From an uncultured Oscillospiraceae bacterium (lineage in GTDB: Bacteria; Bacillota; Clostridia; Oscillospirales; Ruminococcaceae), in the NCBI GenBank assembly GCA_900556255.1, contig USNZ01000111.1, positions 1 to 5,051 on the forward strand: DNA of 5,051 bases. Reading direction: 5' to 3'. The notes beneath the pieces were generated by a model, which had not been told where the DNA came from, ran no database searches, and saw only the letters and a list, made by a program, of their open reading frames with translations. The position numbers and the translations under genes were made by a program. Positions 1-5,051 of the stretch are shown here, one piece after another (position 1 is the stretch's first letter; each line of letters opens with the position of its first letter).

Positions 1-20
1 ATTTCATTGAGCAGCTTCAT
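1..20 (-). CDS. Start of the next gene in the fatty-acid operon (partial, 6 codons)
   Basis: An ATG at 20-18 overlaps the fabH stop codon in an ATGA arrangement, and GAGGG six bases upstream, inside the end of fabH, serves as its ribosome-binding site. Only M-K-L-L-N-E is visible before the window ends, so the product cannot be identified from sequence. In related fatty-acid clusters the gene near fabH is often an enoyl-ACP reductase of the FabK type, whose N-terminus is a short lead into a conserved LGI-YPI-QG stretch; the visible residues would fit such a lead, but that is a guess. The overlap shows only that it belongs to the same transcript and is probably translationally coupled to fabH. 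Confidence 0.6.
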
Positions 21-970
21 TTTCTACCCTCATACGTCAGCAGCATCCCGCCCCAACTCAGCCCGCCGCCAAAGCCGATGCAGGCTAAGGTTTGATGGGG
101 CTGCAGCAAACCGTTTTCCTCCATTTCATGCAGGGCAATCGGGATGCTGGCGGCGCCTGTGTTGCCGTGACGATCCATATTCTTGTAAAATTTTGACGGT
201 TCTGCGTGCAAATGCTTGATGCAATGGTCAATGATGCGGCTGTTTGCCTGATGGCACACAATCCAGTCAAGGTCATCCGGCGTCATCCCGCTGCTTGCCA
301 GCACGGTTTGCAGGCAGCGCGGCATAGCTTCCACCGCAAAGCGGAAAACTGCCCGCCCATCCATGGTGATGGGTGCGGCATCCCGGGCAGCCGTACCGCC
401 CACGCGGATCGCATCATCGCCCCGCGCGCCCAAGGTTACGGCAAACGGGGCGTCCTCGGCCAAGGCAAAGACCGCCGCACCGGCACCGTCACCAAACAGC
501 ACACAGGTGGCGCGGTCGGTCGGGTCCATCAGGCGGGAAAGCACCTCACACCCGATCACCAGCGCATAGCGTCCGCCCAGTGTACCCAGCAACCCATGGG
601 CTGTGGCGGCGGCATACAAAAAGCCGGAACAGGCCGCGTTCACATCAAAAGCGGGGCAGGTTTCCGGCAGATGCAGCGCCGCCTGCACACGGCAGGCGAT
701 GCCGGGCGTCAGCGTGGGGGACGAGAGCGTTGCCGCAACACAGCAGGCAATGTCGCTAGGCGCAAGACCGCTGCGTTCCAAAGCCTGACGCGCGGCGGCT
801 ATTGCCAAGGTGGCGGCGTCCTCGCTTTCGGTGCAGTAATAGCGTTGGCGGATGCCTGTGCGGGTCGTGATCCATGCATCATCCGTGTCCACCTGTCGGC
901 ACAAGTCCTCATTCGTCACCACGCGGCCGGGCAGCGCCCCGCCGGTGGATAGCAGCTGTAAACCTTTCAT
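17..970 (-). CDS. fabH: Beta-ketoacyl-ACP synthase III (FabH)
   Basis: FabH carries out the first condensation of type II fatty-acid synthesis in the cytosol, joining acetyl-CoA (or another short acyl-CoA primer) to malonyl-ACP. The 317-residue product has the usual family length and the complete Cys-His-Asn triad: Cys114 in the N-A-A-C-S-G-F motif, His240 in C-H-Q-A-N, and Asn270 in H-G-N-T-G-A-A-S. The glycine-rich I-G-F-G-G-G-L-S-W-G segment near residues 298-307 is the normal C-terminal signature, and L-F-G-D-G-A-G-A-A near 158-166 is also typical. The start gives an N-terminus (M-K-G-L-Q-L-L-S-T-G-G-A-L-P) that aligns with known FabH starts. Its ATG overlaps the accA stop by four bases (ATGA), with GAGGGG just upstream. 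Primer preference (straight or branched) cannot be read by eye. Confidence 0.97.
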   Translation of the reverse strand: MKGLQLLSTGGALPGRVVTNEDLCRQVDTDDAWITTRTGIRQRYYCTESEDAATLAIAAARQALERSGLAPSDIACCVAATLSSPTLTPGIACRVQAALHLPETCPAFDVNAACSGFLYAAATAHGLLGTLGGRYALVIGCEVLSRLMDPTDRATCVLFGDGAGAAVFALAEDAPFAVTLGARGDDAIRVGGTAARDAAPITMDGRAVFRFAVEAMPRCLQTVLASSGMTPDDLDWIVCHQANSRIIDHCIKHLHAEPSKFYKNMDRHGNTGAASIPIALHEMEENGLLQPHQTLACIGFGGGLSWGGMLLTYEGRK

Positions 971-1926
971 CTGCCCCTCATTTCTCCGATACGTCGATAT
1001 TTTTTATACCGCTGGTCAGCCAAGGCCTTGCGGCTCATCTTGCACAACACGGCAAGGTGGGCTGCAATGGCGGCGTCCATTCTGCTGAAAAGCAGCTGCC
1101 GCCCGCGCTGCGCACCTCCCAGCGGTTCGGGGATAATTTCCTCCACGATCCCGTCCGCGTACAAGTCCTGCGCCGTCAGCTTCATCATGGCGCAGGCTTC
1201 TCCGCTGCGGGAGGCATCCTTCCACAGAATGCTGGCGAACCCCTCGGGGCTGAGTACCGAATACACGGCGTTTTCCAGCATCAGAATATGGTTGGCAACG
1301 CCCAGCCCCAAGGCACCGCCGCTGGAGCCTTCCCCCGTAACGATGGTCAGCACCGGGACGGTCAAACCACTCATCTCCATCAGGTTGCGGGCAATGGCCT
1401 CGCCTTGTCCGCGTTCCTCGGCATCCTTGCCGGGATATGCGCCGGGGGTATCCACAAAAGTAATGATAGGACGCCGGAATTTTTCCGCCTGTTTCATCAC
1501 GCGCAAGGCCTTGCGGTAGCCTTCCGGTCCCGGCATCCCAAAGTTGCATTGCAGGTTTTCTTCCAGCGTGGCTCCCTTGCGATGCCCCAAAACTGTGACG
1601 GGCATCCCATGAAACCGCGCAATACCGCACAAAATGGCCGCATCCTCCTTGCATTGGCGATCCCCGCACTGTTCAAAAAAATCGGTAAACAGTGCGTCGA
1701 TGATCTCGCCGATATGCGGGCGATCCGGGCGGCGCGCCAGAAAAACGCGATCCTCCGGCGTCAGCGCGGTGCAGCGCTGCAGGATTCTGTCCTCCTGTGC
1801 CGAAAGCTCCGCCAGCTCGGCGGCGTGGTTGGTCGTGTCCGTCATTTCCTCGTCGTCGGCACGGCTGCACAGCGCTGCCATTTGCGCGTCCAGCGGTTCC
1901 AGCTGCTGTAAGACTTCTTTGATCAT
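967..1926 (-). CDS. accA: Acetyl-CoA carboxylase carboxyltransferase, alpha subunit (AccA)
   Basis: AccA is the alpha subunit of the cytosolic carboxyltransferase that, with AccD, moves CO2 from biotin on the carrier protein AccB to acetyl-CoA, giving malonyl-CoA. Family signatures are present in order, numbered from my chosen start: G-H-R-K-G at 114-118, F-G-M-P-G-P-E-G-Y-R-K-A near 129-140, D-T-P-G-A-Y-P-G at 159-166, G-E-G-S-S-G-G-A-L at 198-206 and Y-S-V-L-S-P-E-G at 222-229. Length, 319 residues, is normal. I chose the ATG at 1926-1924 over the one two codons upstream (1932) because it lies 8 bases from GGGAGG (1940-1935) and forms an ATGA overlap with the accD stop, as at the next two junctions; the upstream ATG is only 2 bases from that site. 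The biotin carboxylase and carrier genes (accC, accB) are not in the window. Confidence 0.96.
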   Translation of the reverse strand: MIKEVLQQLEPLDAQMAALCSRADDEEMTDTTNHAAELAELSAQEDRILQRCTALTPEDRVFLARRPDRPHIGEIIDALFTDFFEQCGDRQCKEDAAILCGIARFHGMPVTVLGHRKGATLEENLQCNFGMPGPEGYRKALRVMKQAEKFRRPIITFVDTPGAYPGKDAEERGQGEAIARNLMEMSGLTVPVLTIVTGEGSSGGALGLGVANHILMLENAVYSVLSPEGFASILWKDASRSGEACAMMKLTAQDLYADGIVEEIIPEPLGGAQRGRQLLFSRMDAAIAAHLAVLCKMSRKALADQRYKKYRRIGEMRGR

Positions 1927-2807
1927 CTGCATTTCCTCCCTAGTGTGTGGAGCTGCAAGATCTGCGCCAGAACCGCCTTCATCTCGGTGCGCGGAACGAC
2001 CTTGTCCACAAAGCCGTGCTGCAGCTGAAATTCACTGCGCTGGAACCCGTTGGGCAGCTTTTCGCCGATCGTCTGCTCGATCACGCGCGGACCGGCAAAG
2101 CCGATCAGCGCGCCCGGCTCTGCCAGCGTTATATCGCCCAGGCTGGCAAAGCTGGCGGTAACGCCGCCGGTGGTGGGGTTTGTCAGCACGCTGATGTACA
2201 GCCCGCCGCCACTGCTGAAGCGTTCCAGCGCGGCACTGGTTTTTGCCATCTGCATCAGGCTGAAAATGCCCTCCTGCATACGCGCCCCGCCGCTGGCAGA
2301 AAATATGACCAGCGGCAGGTGTTTATCGGCGGCGTACTCTATGGCACAGGTGATTTTCTCGCCCACGGCGGTGCTCATGCTGCCCATAAAAAAGCGGCTG
2401 TCCAGCACCGCCAGCACCGTTTGTACACCCCCGATTTTTCCCGTTGCCGTGACGGCAGCTTCTTTCAGCCCGGTCTTGACCGTGGCGGCTGCCAGTTTTT
2501 CCCGGTATTCCGGGAAGTGCAGCACATCCTGCGGGGTGATGTCGGGGTTCAGCTCCTTAAACGTCCCGTGATCCAAAACCGTGCTGAGCCGATAATAGGC
2601 ACCGATTGCCAGATGCACCCCGCAGTTGGGGCAGACATACTGGCTTTTGACCCAAACCTGCCGCGTGGCACGGCGCCCGCATTTTTTGCACTCGGCAAAT
2701 TGCGGCGGCTCCCAGTTGGGTGCGGCCGTACCGGCATCGCGGCGAGCCTTCAGTTGAAAGCTGCGCTCCTGCAGGCTCGTCGGGAACAGCTTTTCGATGG
2801 CACTCAT
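1923..2807 (-). CDS. accD: Acetyl-CoA carboxylase carboxyltransferase, beta subunit (AccD)
   Basis: AccD is the zinc-binding beta subunit of the acetyl-CoA carboxylase carboxyltransferase and pairs with the AccA encoded directly downstream. The 294-residue protein begins with a four-cysteine zinc ribbon, C40-x2-C43-x15-C59-x2-C62, as in canonical AccD. The crotonase-like carboxyltransferase fold follows, with F-M-G-S-M-S-T-A-V-G-E-K at 140-151, S-A-S-G-G-A-R-M-Q-E-G at 170-180, L-T-N-P-T-T-G-G-V-T-A-S at 208-219 and G-F-A-G-P-R-V-I-E-Q-T at 236-246. The conserved glycine pairs at 173-174 and 214-215 match the positions that form oxyanion holes in this family. The start lies 12 bases after the acpP stop, with GAGGG overlapping that stop codon as ribosome-binding site. 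The stop overlaps the accA start in ATGA, suggesting coupled translation of the two subunits in equal amounts. Confidence 0.96.
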   Translation of the reverse strand: MSAIEKLFPTSLQERSFQLKARRDAGTAAPNWEPPQFAECKKCGRRATRQVWVKSQYVCPNCGVHLAIGAYYRLSTVLDHGTFKELNPDITPQDVLHFPEYREKLAAATVKTGLKEAAVTATGKIGGVQTVLAVLDSRFFMGSMSTAVGEKITCAIEYAADKHLPLVIFSASGGARMQEGIFSLMQMAKTSAALERFSSGGGLYISVLTNPTTGGVTASFASLGDITLAEPGALIGFAGPRVIEQTIGEKLPNGFQRSEFQLQHGFVDKVVPRTEMKAVLAQILQLHTLGRKCR

Positions 2808-2819
2808 TCCGCCTTACCC

Positions 2820-3050
2820 TCAAGCTGCCCGCGCGGACAGATAGTTGAAAATGTCGCCCACAGTCTTGAGGGTACCCAGATCCTCATCGGCAATGGAAAC
2901 GCCGAACTTTTCCTCAAAAGCCATATTCAGCTCCACCGCATCCAAGCTGTCTGCCTGCAGATCATCCGTCAGGCTGGCTTCCATGGTTACCTTGTCCGCA
3001 TCGCAGCTCAGGGTGTCAACAAATACTTCTTTCAGATCTTCAAATTTCAT
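2820..3050 (-). CDS. acpP: Acyl carrier protein (AcpP)
   Basis: This small acidic cytosolic protein carries growing acyl chains on a phosphopantetheine arm and is the shared partner of all Fab enzymes, including the FabH encoded in this operon. The 76-residue product has the family length and the L-Q-A-D-S-L-D-A-V-E motif, with Ser35 as the phosphopantetheine attachment site. The following F-E-E-K-F-G-V-S-I-A-D-E-D segment is the typical acidic helix III region. It is the first gene of the operon, preceded by GAGGT seven bases before the ATG and by a strong promoter about 50 bases further upstream. Specialised ACPs of polyketide or peptide clusters look similar, but the position beside accDA and fabH makes the housekeeping fatty-acid ACP by far the most likely. 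Confidence 0.96.
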   Translation of the reverse strand: MKFEDLKEVFVDTLSCDADKVTMEASLTDDLQADSLDAVELNMAFEEKFGVSIADEDLGTLKTVGDIFNYLSARAA

Positions 3051-3081
3051 GGTTTGTACCTCGTATTATTTATCTAAATTT

Positions 3082-3100
3082 ATTGACCCAAATTGTCAAT
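3082..3100. promoter_or_regulatory. Inverted repeat at the predicted acpP transcription start, possible operator
   Basis: On the plus strand ATTGAC (3082-3087) and GTCAAT (3095-3100) form a perfect 6-base inverted repeat around a 7-base spacer. It covers roughly +1 to +19 of the acpP transcript, a classic repressor position. The half-site TTGA/TCAA recurs in the repeat overlapping the -35 box. From memory, FabT (MarR family) sites in lactic-acid bacteria have TTTGA/TCAAA half-sites, so a fatty-acid regulator of that general kind is possible, but the spacing differs and no such regulator is encoded here. The arms could instead form a weak hairpin in the leader. Confidence 0.45.
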
Positions 3101-3106
3101 GGAGCC

Positions 3107-3134
3107 ATTATAACACATTTATTTGATATGTCAA
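3107..3134 (-). promoter_or_regulatory. Sigma-A promoter of the acpP-accD-accA-fabH operon (extended -10)
   Basis: Read on the minus strand there is a perfect TTGACA (-35, 3134-3129), a 16-base spacer, and a perfect TATAAT (-10, 3112-3107) preceded by TGT, which makes an extended -10. Transcription should start near 3100, giving a leader of about 50 bases before the acpP ATG. The -35 hexamer lies inside an imperfect inverted repeat (TTGA-N4-TCAA, 3123-3134), so a repressor bound there would block polymerase. The hexamers are direct observation; promoter activity is inferred. Confidence 0.9.
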
Positions 3135-3135
3135 T

Positions 3136-3153
3136 AATATTTAGGTAAATATT
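3136..3153. promoter_or_regulatory. AT-rich palindrome just upstream of the acpP -35 box
   Basis: AATATTTA-GG-TAAATATT is an 8-base perfect inverted repeat with a 2-base centre, ending one base from the -35 hexamer of the acpP promoter. This could be a regulator site or act as an AT-rich UP element. It does not match the FapR operator consensus as I remember it. The region is AT-rich, which raises the chance of accidental palindromes, so the functional call is tentative. Confidence 0.4.
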
Positions 3154-3283
3154 TTTACTTACTTTACGTATTTCTTCTATATACGTTATGTTTTGCCGCG
3201 CTCCATTTTCTCAGACGACTGCTTTTCTGCGCCAAATTTTCTCATTCGCTGTTTATGGTAAAGACTTTTTCCCGGTTTTGGTG

Positions 3284-3289
3284 TAGAAT
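3284..3289 (+). promoter_or_regulatory. Possible -10 box for the XRE-type gene
   Basis: TAGAAT lies about 30 bases before the start codon of the downstream regulator and would place transcription initiation near 3296. There is no good -35 hexamer at the right distance (AAGACT at 3261-3266 is the best at 17 bases), so the promoter is weak or needs an activator, or the real one lies elsewhere in 3160-3290. Confidence 0.3.
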
Positions 3290-3318
3290 AAAAGCACTAC
3301 AAAACGGAGGCGTCGCGC

Positions 3319-3852
3319 ATGGATATGGTAAAGATGGGCAGGTTTTTGGCAGAACTCCGCAAGGAACACCATTTTACACAGGCAGAGCTGGGCGAAAAGC
3401 TGGGTGTTACAAACAAAACCATTTCTCGTTGGGAAACCGGCAATTACATGCCGCCTGTTGAAATGCTGGAGCAACTCAGCACCCTGTATGACCTGAGCAT
3501 CAATGAACTCCTGTGCGGAAAAAAGCTGACCGCAGAGGAATACAAGGATATGGCAGAAACAACGATTAAAGAAACCTTGCAGGAAAGCGCCTTTACTATA
3601 AAAGAAAAGCAGGCGTTTTTTAAGAAGAAATGGGTAAAGGAACACGCCGTTGCTATGGTTATCACGTGCATTTTTTGGGTGCTGTTTTCGCTGGCCCTGG
3701 CAAAATATGCTTTGCCGGCTTATTTGGTAGGCGGCATCGGCGGGTTTATCGGCCTAACGATTTATGCCTTTTTCTATAACCGCATGATGGCTTACGTCGA
3801 AACTTGTATATACGGCGGAAAATGGAACCGGCCCTGCGATTCCGACCGCTGA
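3319..3852 (+). CDS. XRE-family helix-turn-helix protein with C-terminal membrane segments
   Basis: The 177-residue product starts with a Cro/C1-type DNA-binding domain at about residues 6-65: F-L-A-E-L-R-K-E-H-H-F-T-Q-A-E-L-G-E-K-L-G-V, then the recognition helix T-N-K-T-I-S-R-W-E-T-G at 31-41, and P-P-V-E-M-L-E-Q-L-S-T-L-Y. A charged linker follows (about 66-108), then two hydrophobic stretches at about 110-128 and 132-153, probably membrane-spanning. It is thus likely a membrane-anchored transcription regulator, a layout common in Firmicutes. Target and signal are unknown. The start is supported by GGAGG at 3306-3310, 8 bases before the ATG. The gene stands alone between its own leader and a terminator. 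It is divergent from the fatty-acid operon and could regulate it, but such genes are often unrelated to their neighbours. Its codons are visibly less GC-rich than those of the fatty-acid genes, which may mark acquisition. Confidence 0.88.
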   Translation: MDMVKMGRFLAELRKEHHFTQAELGEKLGVTNKTISRWETGNYMPPVEMLEQLSTLYDLSINELLCGKKLTAEEYKDMAETTIKETLQESAFTIKEKQAFFKKKWVKEHAVAMVITCIFWVLFSLALAKYALPAYLVGGIGGFIGLTIYAFFYNRMMAYVETCIYGGKWNRPCDSDR

Positions 3853-3862
3853 AATTCCTCTC

Positions 3863-3895
3863 AGAGGCTGTTTTGTGAACAGCCTCTTAATTTTT
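3863..3895 (+). terminator. Intrinsic terminator after the XRE-type gene
   Basis: A perfect 10-base stem, AGAGGCTGTT (3863-3872) pairing with AACAGCCTCT (3878-3887), encloses a 5-base loop and is followed three bases later by TTTTT (3891-3895). It begins 11 bases after the stop codon. The opposite strand has no matching T run after the stem, so it works in the plus direction only. It separates this gene from the downstream permease gene. Confidence 0.9.
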
Positions 3896-3906
3896 CCCAT
3901 AAGTTC

Positions 3907-3936
3907 TTGACCTGTCCAGCCTTACTTGCTTATAAT
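3907..3936 (+). promoter_or_regulatory. Sigma-A promoter for the AI-2E-type permease gene
   Basis: TTGACC (-35, 3907-3912) and a perfect TATAAT (-10, 3931-3936) are 18 bases apart. Transcription should begin near 3943, about 30 bases before the expected translation start. The promoter follows directly on the terminator of the preceding gene, so the permease gene has its own transcript. Confidence 0.8.
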
Positions 3937-3961
3937 ATAGCTAACGCAATTATTTCGCACC

Positions 3962-3967
3962 GGGAGG
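3962..3967 (+). promoter_or_regulatory. Ribosome-binding site that points to an ATA/ATC start
   Basis: GGGAGG is a strong Shine-Dalgarno site, yet no ATG, GTG or TTG lies at the normal distance. In frame with the permease, ATA is 5 bases and ATC 8 bases downstream. The site decides the start region of that gene and shows that the missing start codon is not simply upstream. Confidence 0.75.
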
Positions 3968-3972
3968 AAACC

Positions 3973-5051
3973 ATAATCAAAAATTCACCTGACACCGCCA
4001 AGCCCGACACCCCCGCGCGGGCGGTCATTTTGGATAAAGAAACCGCACGCTATATCTTCCGTGCGCTGCTGCTTACGCTTGTGTTTGCGTGGGCGCTGGT
4101 CAATCTGCAGGGCGTGCTGCAATTTCTGGGCAGGGTGCTGGGGGTGCTGTCCCCGTTTTTGATGGGCGGCGCGTTTGCCTTTGTCATCAATATTTTGCTG
4201 CGCCCGCTGGAGCGCACTTGGCGGCGCATCTGCAAAAAAGCGCCCGAAAAGCTGACCCGCCCCATCTGCCTGACGCTGAGCACGCTGCTGGTGCTGGGGA
4301 TTTTGTTTGCCGTTGTGTTTATGATGCTGCCGAGTTTGCGGGAATCCGGCAACGAGTTTGTGCAGAATCTTCCCGGTTACGTTGAAAAGCTGGGGCAATG
4401 GTGGGCAGGCGCGGTACAGTTTGCCGCCAGGTACGGCATCGTTTTGCCGGAATACGCGCCGGACACCGATTTGATGATGGACAAAATTACGACACTGCTC
4501 CATAAGGAGGGCGGCGGGATCCTCACCGTGACGTTGGGGGCGGCAAGCTCGGTGCTTTCCAGCCTTGTCAATGTGCTGTTGGCACTGGTGTTTGCTTTGT
4601 ATCTTCTGGCAAAAAAAGAGGTCGTCACCGCACATTTGAAAACCCTTGTTGTGACGGTGCTGCCGCCCAAAAACGCCCGGCGTCTGCTGCACGTTGTGAC
4701 CCTGGCCAAGCAGACCTTTACCAACTTTGTGACCGGGCAGCTTACCGAGGCCGTCATCATCGGTGTGCTGTGCTTTTTGGGCATGCTGGTTTTGGGTATC
4801 CCGTATGCCGGGGCGGTTTCCGCCTTTGTCGGTGCCACGGCGCTGATTCCGGTATTTGGCGCGTGGATCGGCGGCGGTGTCGGCGCATTTTTGGGCGATT
4901 TCTTCTTCTACCCGGCGCCGATGTTTGTCTCGCTGGCGTCCCATGGCCTGGAGGCCATCGTGATCTCGCTTTGCGCGCACAACTTGTTTAAGGACAAAAA
5001 GGCTCTGAGCGCGGGCATCGGCGTGGTGTTGGGTGCCATCATCATGGTCAT
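3973..5051 (+). CDS. AI-2E-family membrane permease, apparently fused to an ECF S-component-like C-terminus; partial, non-standard start
   Basis: The frame is open from before the ribosome-binding site to the window end (359 codons visible). Residues 1-26 are a hydrophilic cytoplasmic tail. Probable membrane segments follow at about 29-48, 55-76, 98-119, 195-214, 258-280 and 281-300, with a soluble loop at about 120-182. The segments G-Q-L-T-E-A-V-I-I-G (255-264), L-G-I-P-Y (278-282) and A-L-I-P-V-F-G-A-W-I-G (290-300) are characteristic of the AI-2E transporter family, whose members export or take up small molecules; the family name does not prove autoinducer transport. Two oddities stand out. 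The expected start is ATA at 3973, with TTG at codon 20 as a poorer alternative lacking a good ribosome-binding site. After about residue 301-308 the sequence leaves the family: the expected Q-Q-x-E-G-N motif and following helices are absent. Own promoter and preceding terminator indicate a separate transcript. It may be a decaying or recombinant gene. Confidence 0.75.
   Translation, partial: MIKNSPDTAKPDTPARAVILDKETARYIFRALLLTLVFAWALVNLQGVLQFLGRVLGVLSPFLMGGAFAFVINILLRPLERTWRRICKKAPEKLTRPICLTLSTLLVLGILFAVVFMMLPSLRESGNEFVQNLPGYVEKLGQWWAGAVQFAARYGIVLPEYAPDTDLMMDKITTLLHKEGGGILTVTLGAASSVLSSLVNVLLALVFALYLLAKKEVVTAHLKTLVVTVLPPKNARRLLHVVTLAKQTFTNFVTGQLTEAVIIGVLCFLGMLVLGIPYAGAVSAFVGATALIPVFGAWIGGGVGAFLGDFFFYPAPMFVSLASHGLEAIVISLCAHNLFKDKKALSAGIGVVLGAIIMV
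4885..5051 (+). other. ECF-transporter S-component-like segment at the end of the permease frame
   Basis: From about residue 305 the translated frame reads A-F-L-G-D-F-F-F-Y-P-A-P-M-F, then V-S-L-A-S-H-G-L-E-A-I-V-I-S-L, then K-A-L-S-A-G-I-G-V-V-L-G-A-I-I-M-V at the edge. As I know the family, membrane S components of energy-coupling-factor vitamin transporters (riboflavin-type, PF07155/PF12822-like) have a G-G-x-G-x-x-L-x-D motif, a Y-x-x-x-A-P stretch, a hydrophobic helix with x-G-L-E-G/A, and a late G-A-x-x-M-V-x-G-Y-F. The order and spacing here match that and not an AI-2E permease. The substrate cannot be told. The assignment rests on remembered family motifs, not a search. Confidence 0.55.

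Noticed and set aside
206..3077. Long plus-strand open frames opposite the fatty-acid genes (206-952, 874-1911, 1947-3077)
   Set aside because: They are antisense shadows of fabH, accA, accD and acpP, with low-complexity Arg/Gln/His/Gly-rich translations and no recognisable domain; the minus-strand proteins carry complete family motifs.
3083..3111. Plus-strand TTGACC-N17-CATTAT as a divergent promoter toward the XRE gene
   Set aside because: The -10 match is poor, it lies over 200 bases from the gene, and TTGACC here is explained as an arm of the inverted repeat at 3082-3100.
3166..3186. Inverted repeat ACGTAT-N9-ATACGT in the intergenic region
   Set aside because: Short arms, wide spacer and AT-rich surroundings; no promoter box close enough to give it meaning.
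3253..3645. Minus-strand open frame of 130 codons across the XRE gene start
   Set aside because: It is antisense to a clear helix-turn-helix gene, and its translation is phenylalanine-rich and unrecognisable.
3985..4980. 331-codon minus-strand open frame opposite the permease gene
   Set aside because: Its translation is a His/Gln/Arg/Lys-rich string with no domain, typical of the antisense of a GC-rich membrane-protein gene. The plus frame has hydrophobic helices, AI-2E family motifs, promoter and ribosome-binding site.
1..5051. tRNA, rRNA, CRISPR array, insertion sequence or phage genes
   Set aside because: No cloverleaf, no regularly spaced repeats, no transposase or integrase motifs and no terminal inverted repeats were seen on either strand.

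Overview
The window most resembles a Gram-positive, strictly anaerobic Clostridia genome of the Ruminococcaceae/Oscillospiraceae type (the Faecalibacterium, Subdoligranulum or Gemmiger neighbourhood). This is an inference from the GC-rich codon use, strong Shine-Dalgarno sites, consensus sigma-A promoters, and a type II fatty-acid cluster in which acpP, accD, accA and fabH are packed together. Nothing in the sequence fixes the species.

Positions 1-3050, minus strand: a tight fatty-acid initiation operon reading right to left. The order is acpP (acyl carrier protein), accD and accA (beta and alpha subunits of the acetyl-CoA carboxylase carboxyltransferase), fabH (beta-ketoacyl-ACP synthase III), then the first six codons of another gene that runs off the window. 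AccDA makes malonyl-CoA, the malonyl group is later carried on ACP, and FabH condenses acetyl-CoA with malonyl-ACP to start chains. Three successive junctions (accD/accA, accA/fabH, fabH/next gene) are 4-base ATGA overlaps, which suggests translational coupling.

Positions 3051-3318: divergent intergenic region. It holds a near-perfect extended -10 promoter for the acpP operon and inverted repeats around it that look like regulator sites.

Positions 3319-3895, plus strand: a monocistronic gene for an XRE-type helix-turn-helix protein with two C-terminal membrane segments, closed by a strong intrinsic terminator. Its base composition is visibly lower in GC than that of the fatty-acid genes.

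Positions 3896-5051, plus strand: a promoter, a ribosome-binding site and one open frame to the window end. The first ~300 codons are an AI-2E-family (PF01594-type) membrane permease. The frame has no ATG, GTG or TTG at the expected start (an ATA sits there). Around codon 301-308 the protein changes, without a frame break, into what looks like the C-terminal part of an ECF-transporter substrate-binding (S) component. This apparent chimera is the most unusual thing in the window; it may be a real recombinant gene or an assembly join. I found no RNA gene, CRISPR array, insertion sequence or evident new defence system.
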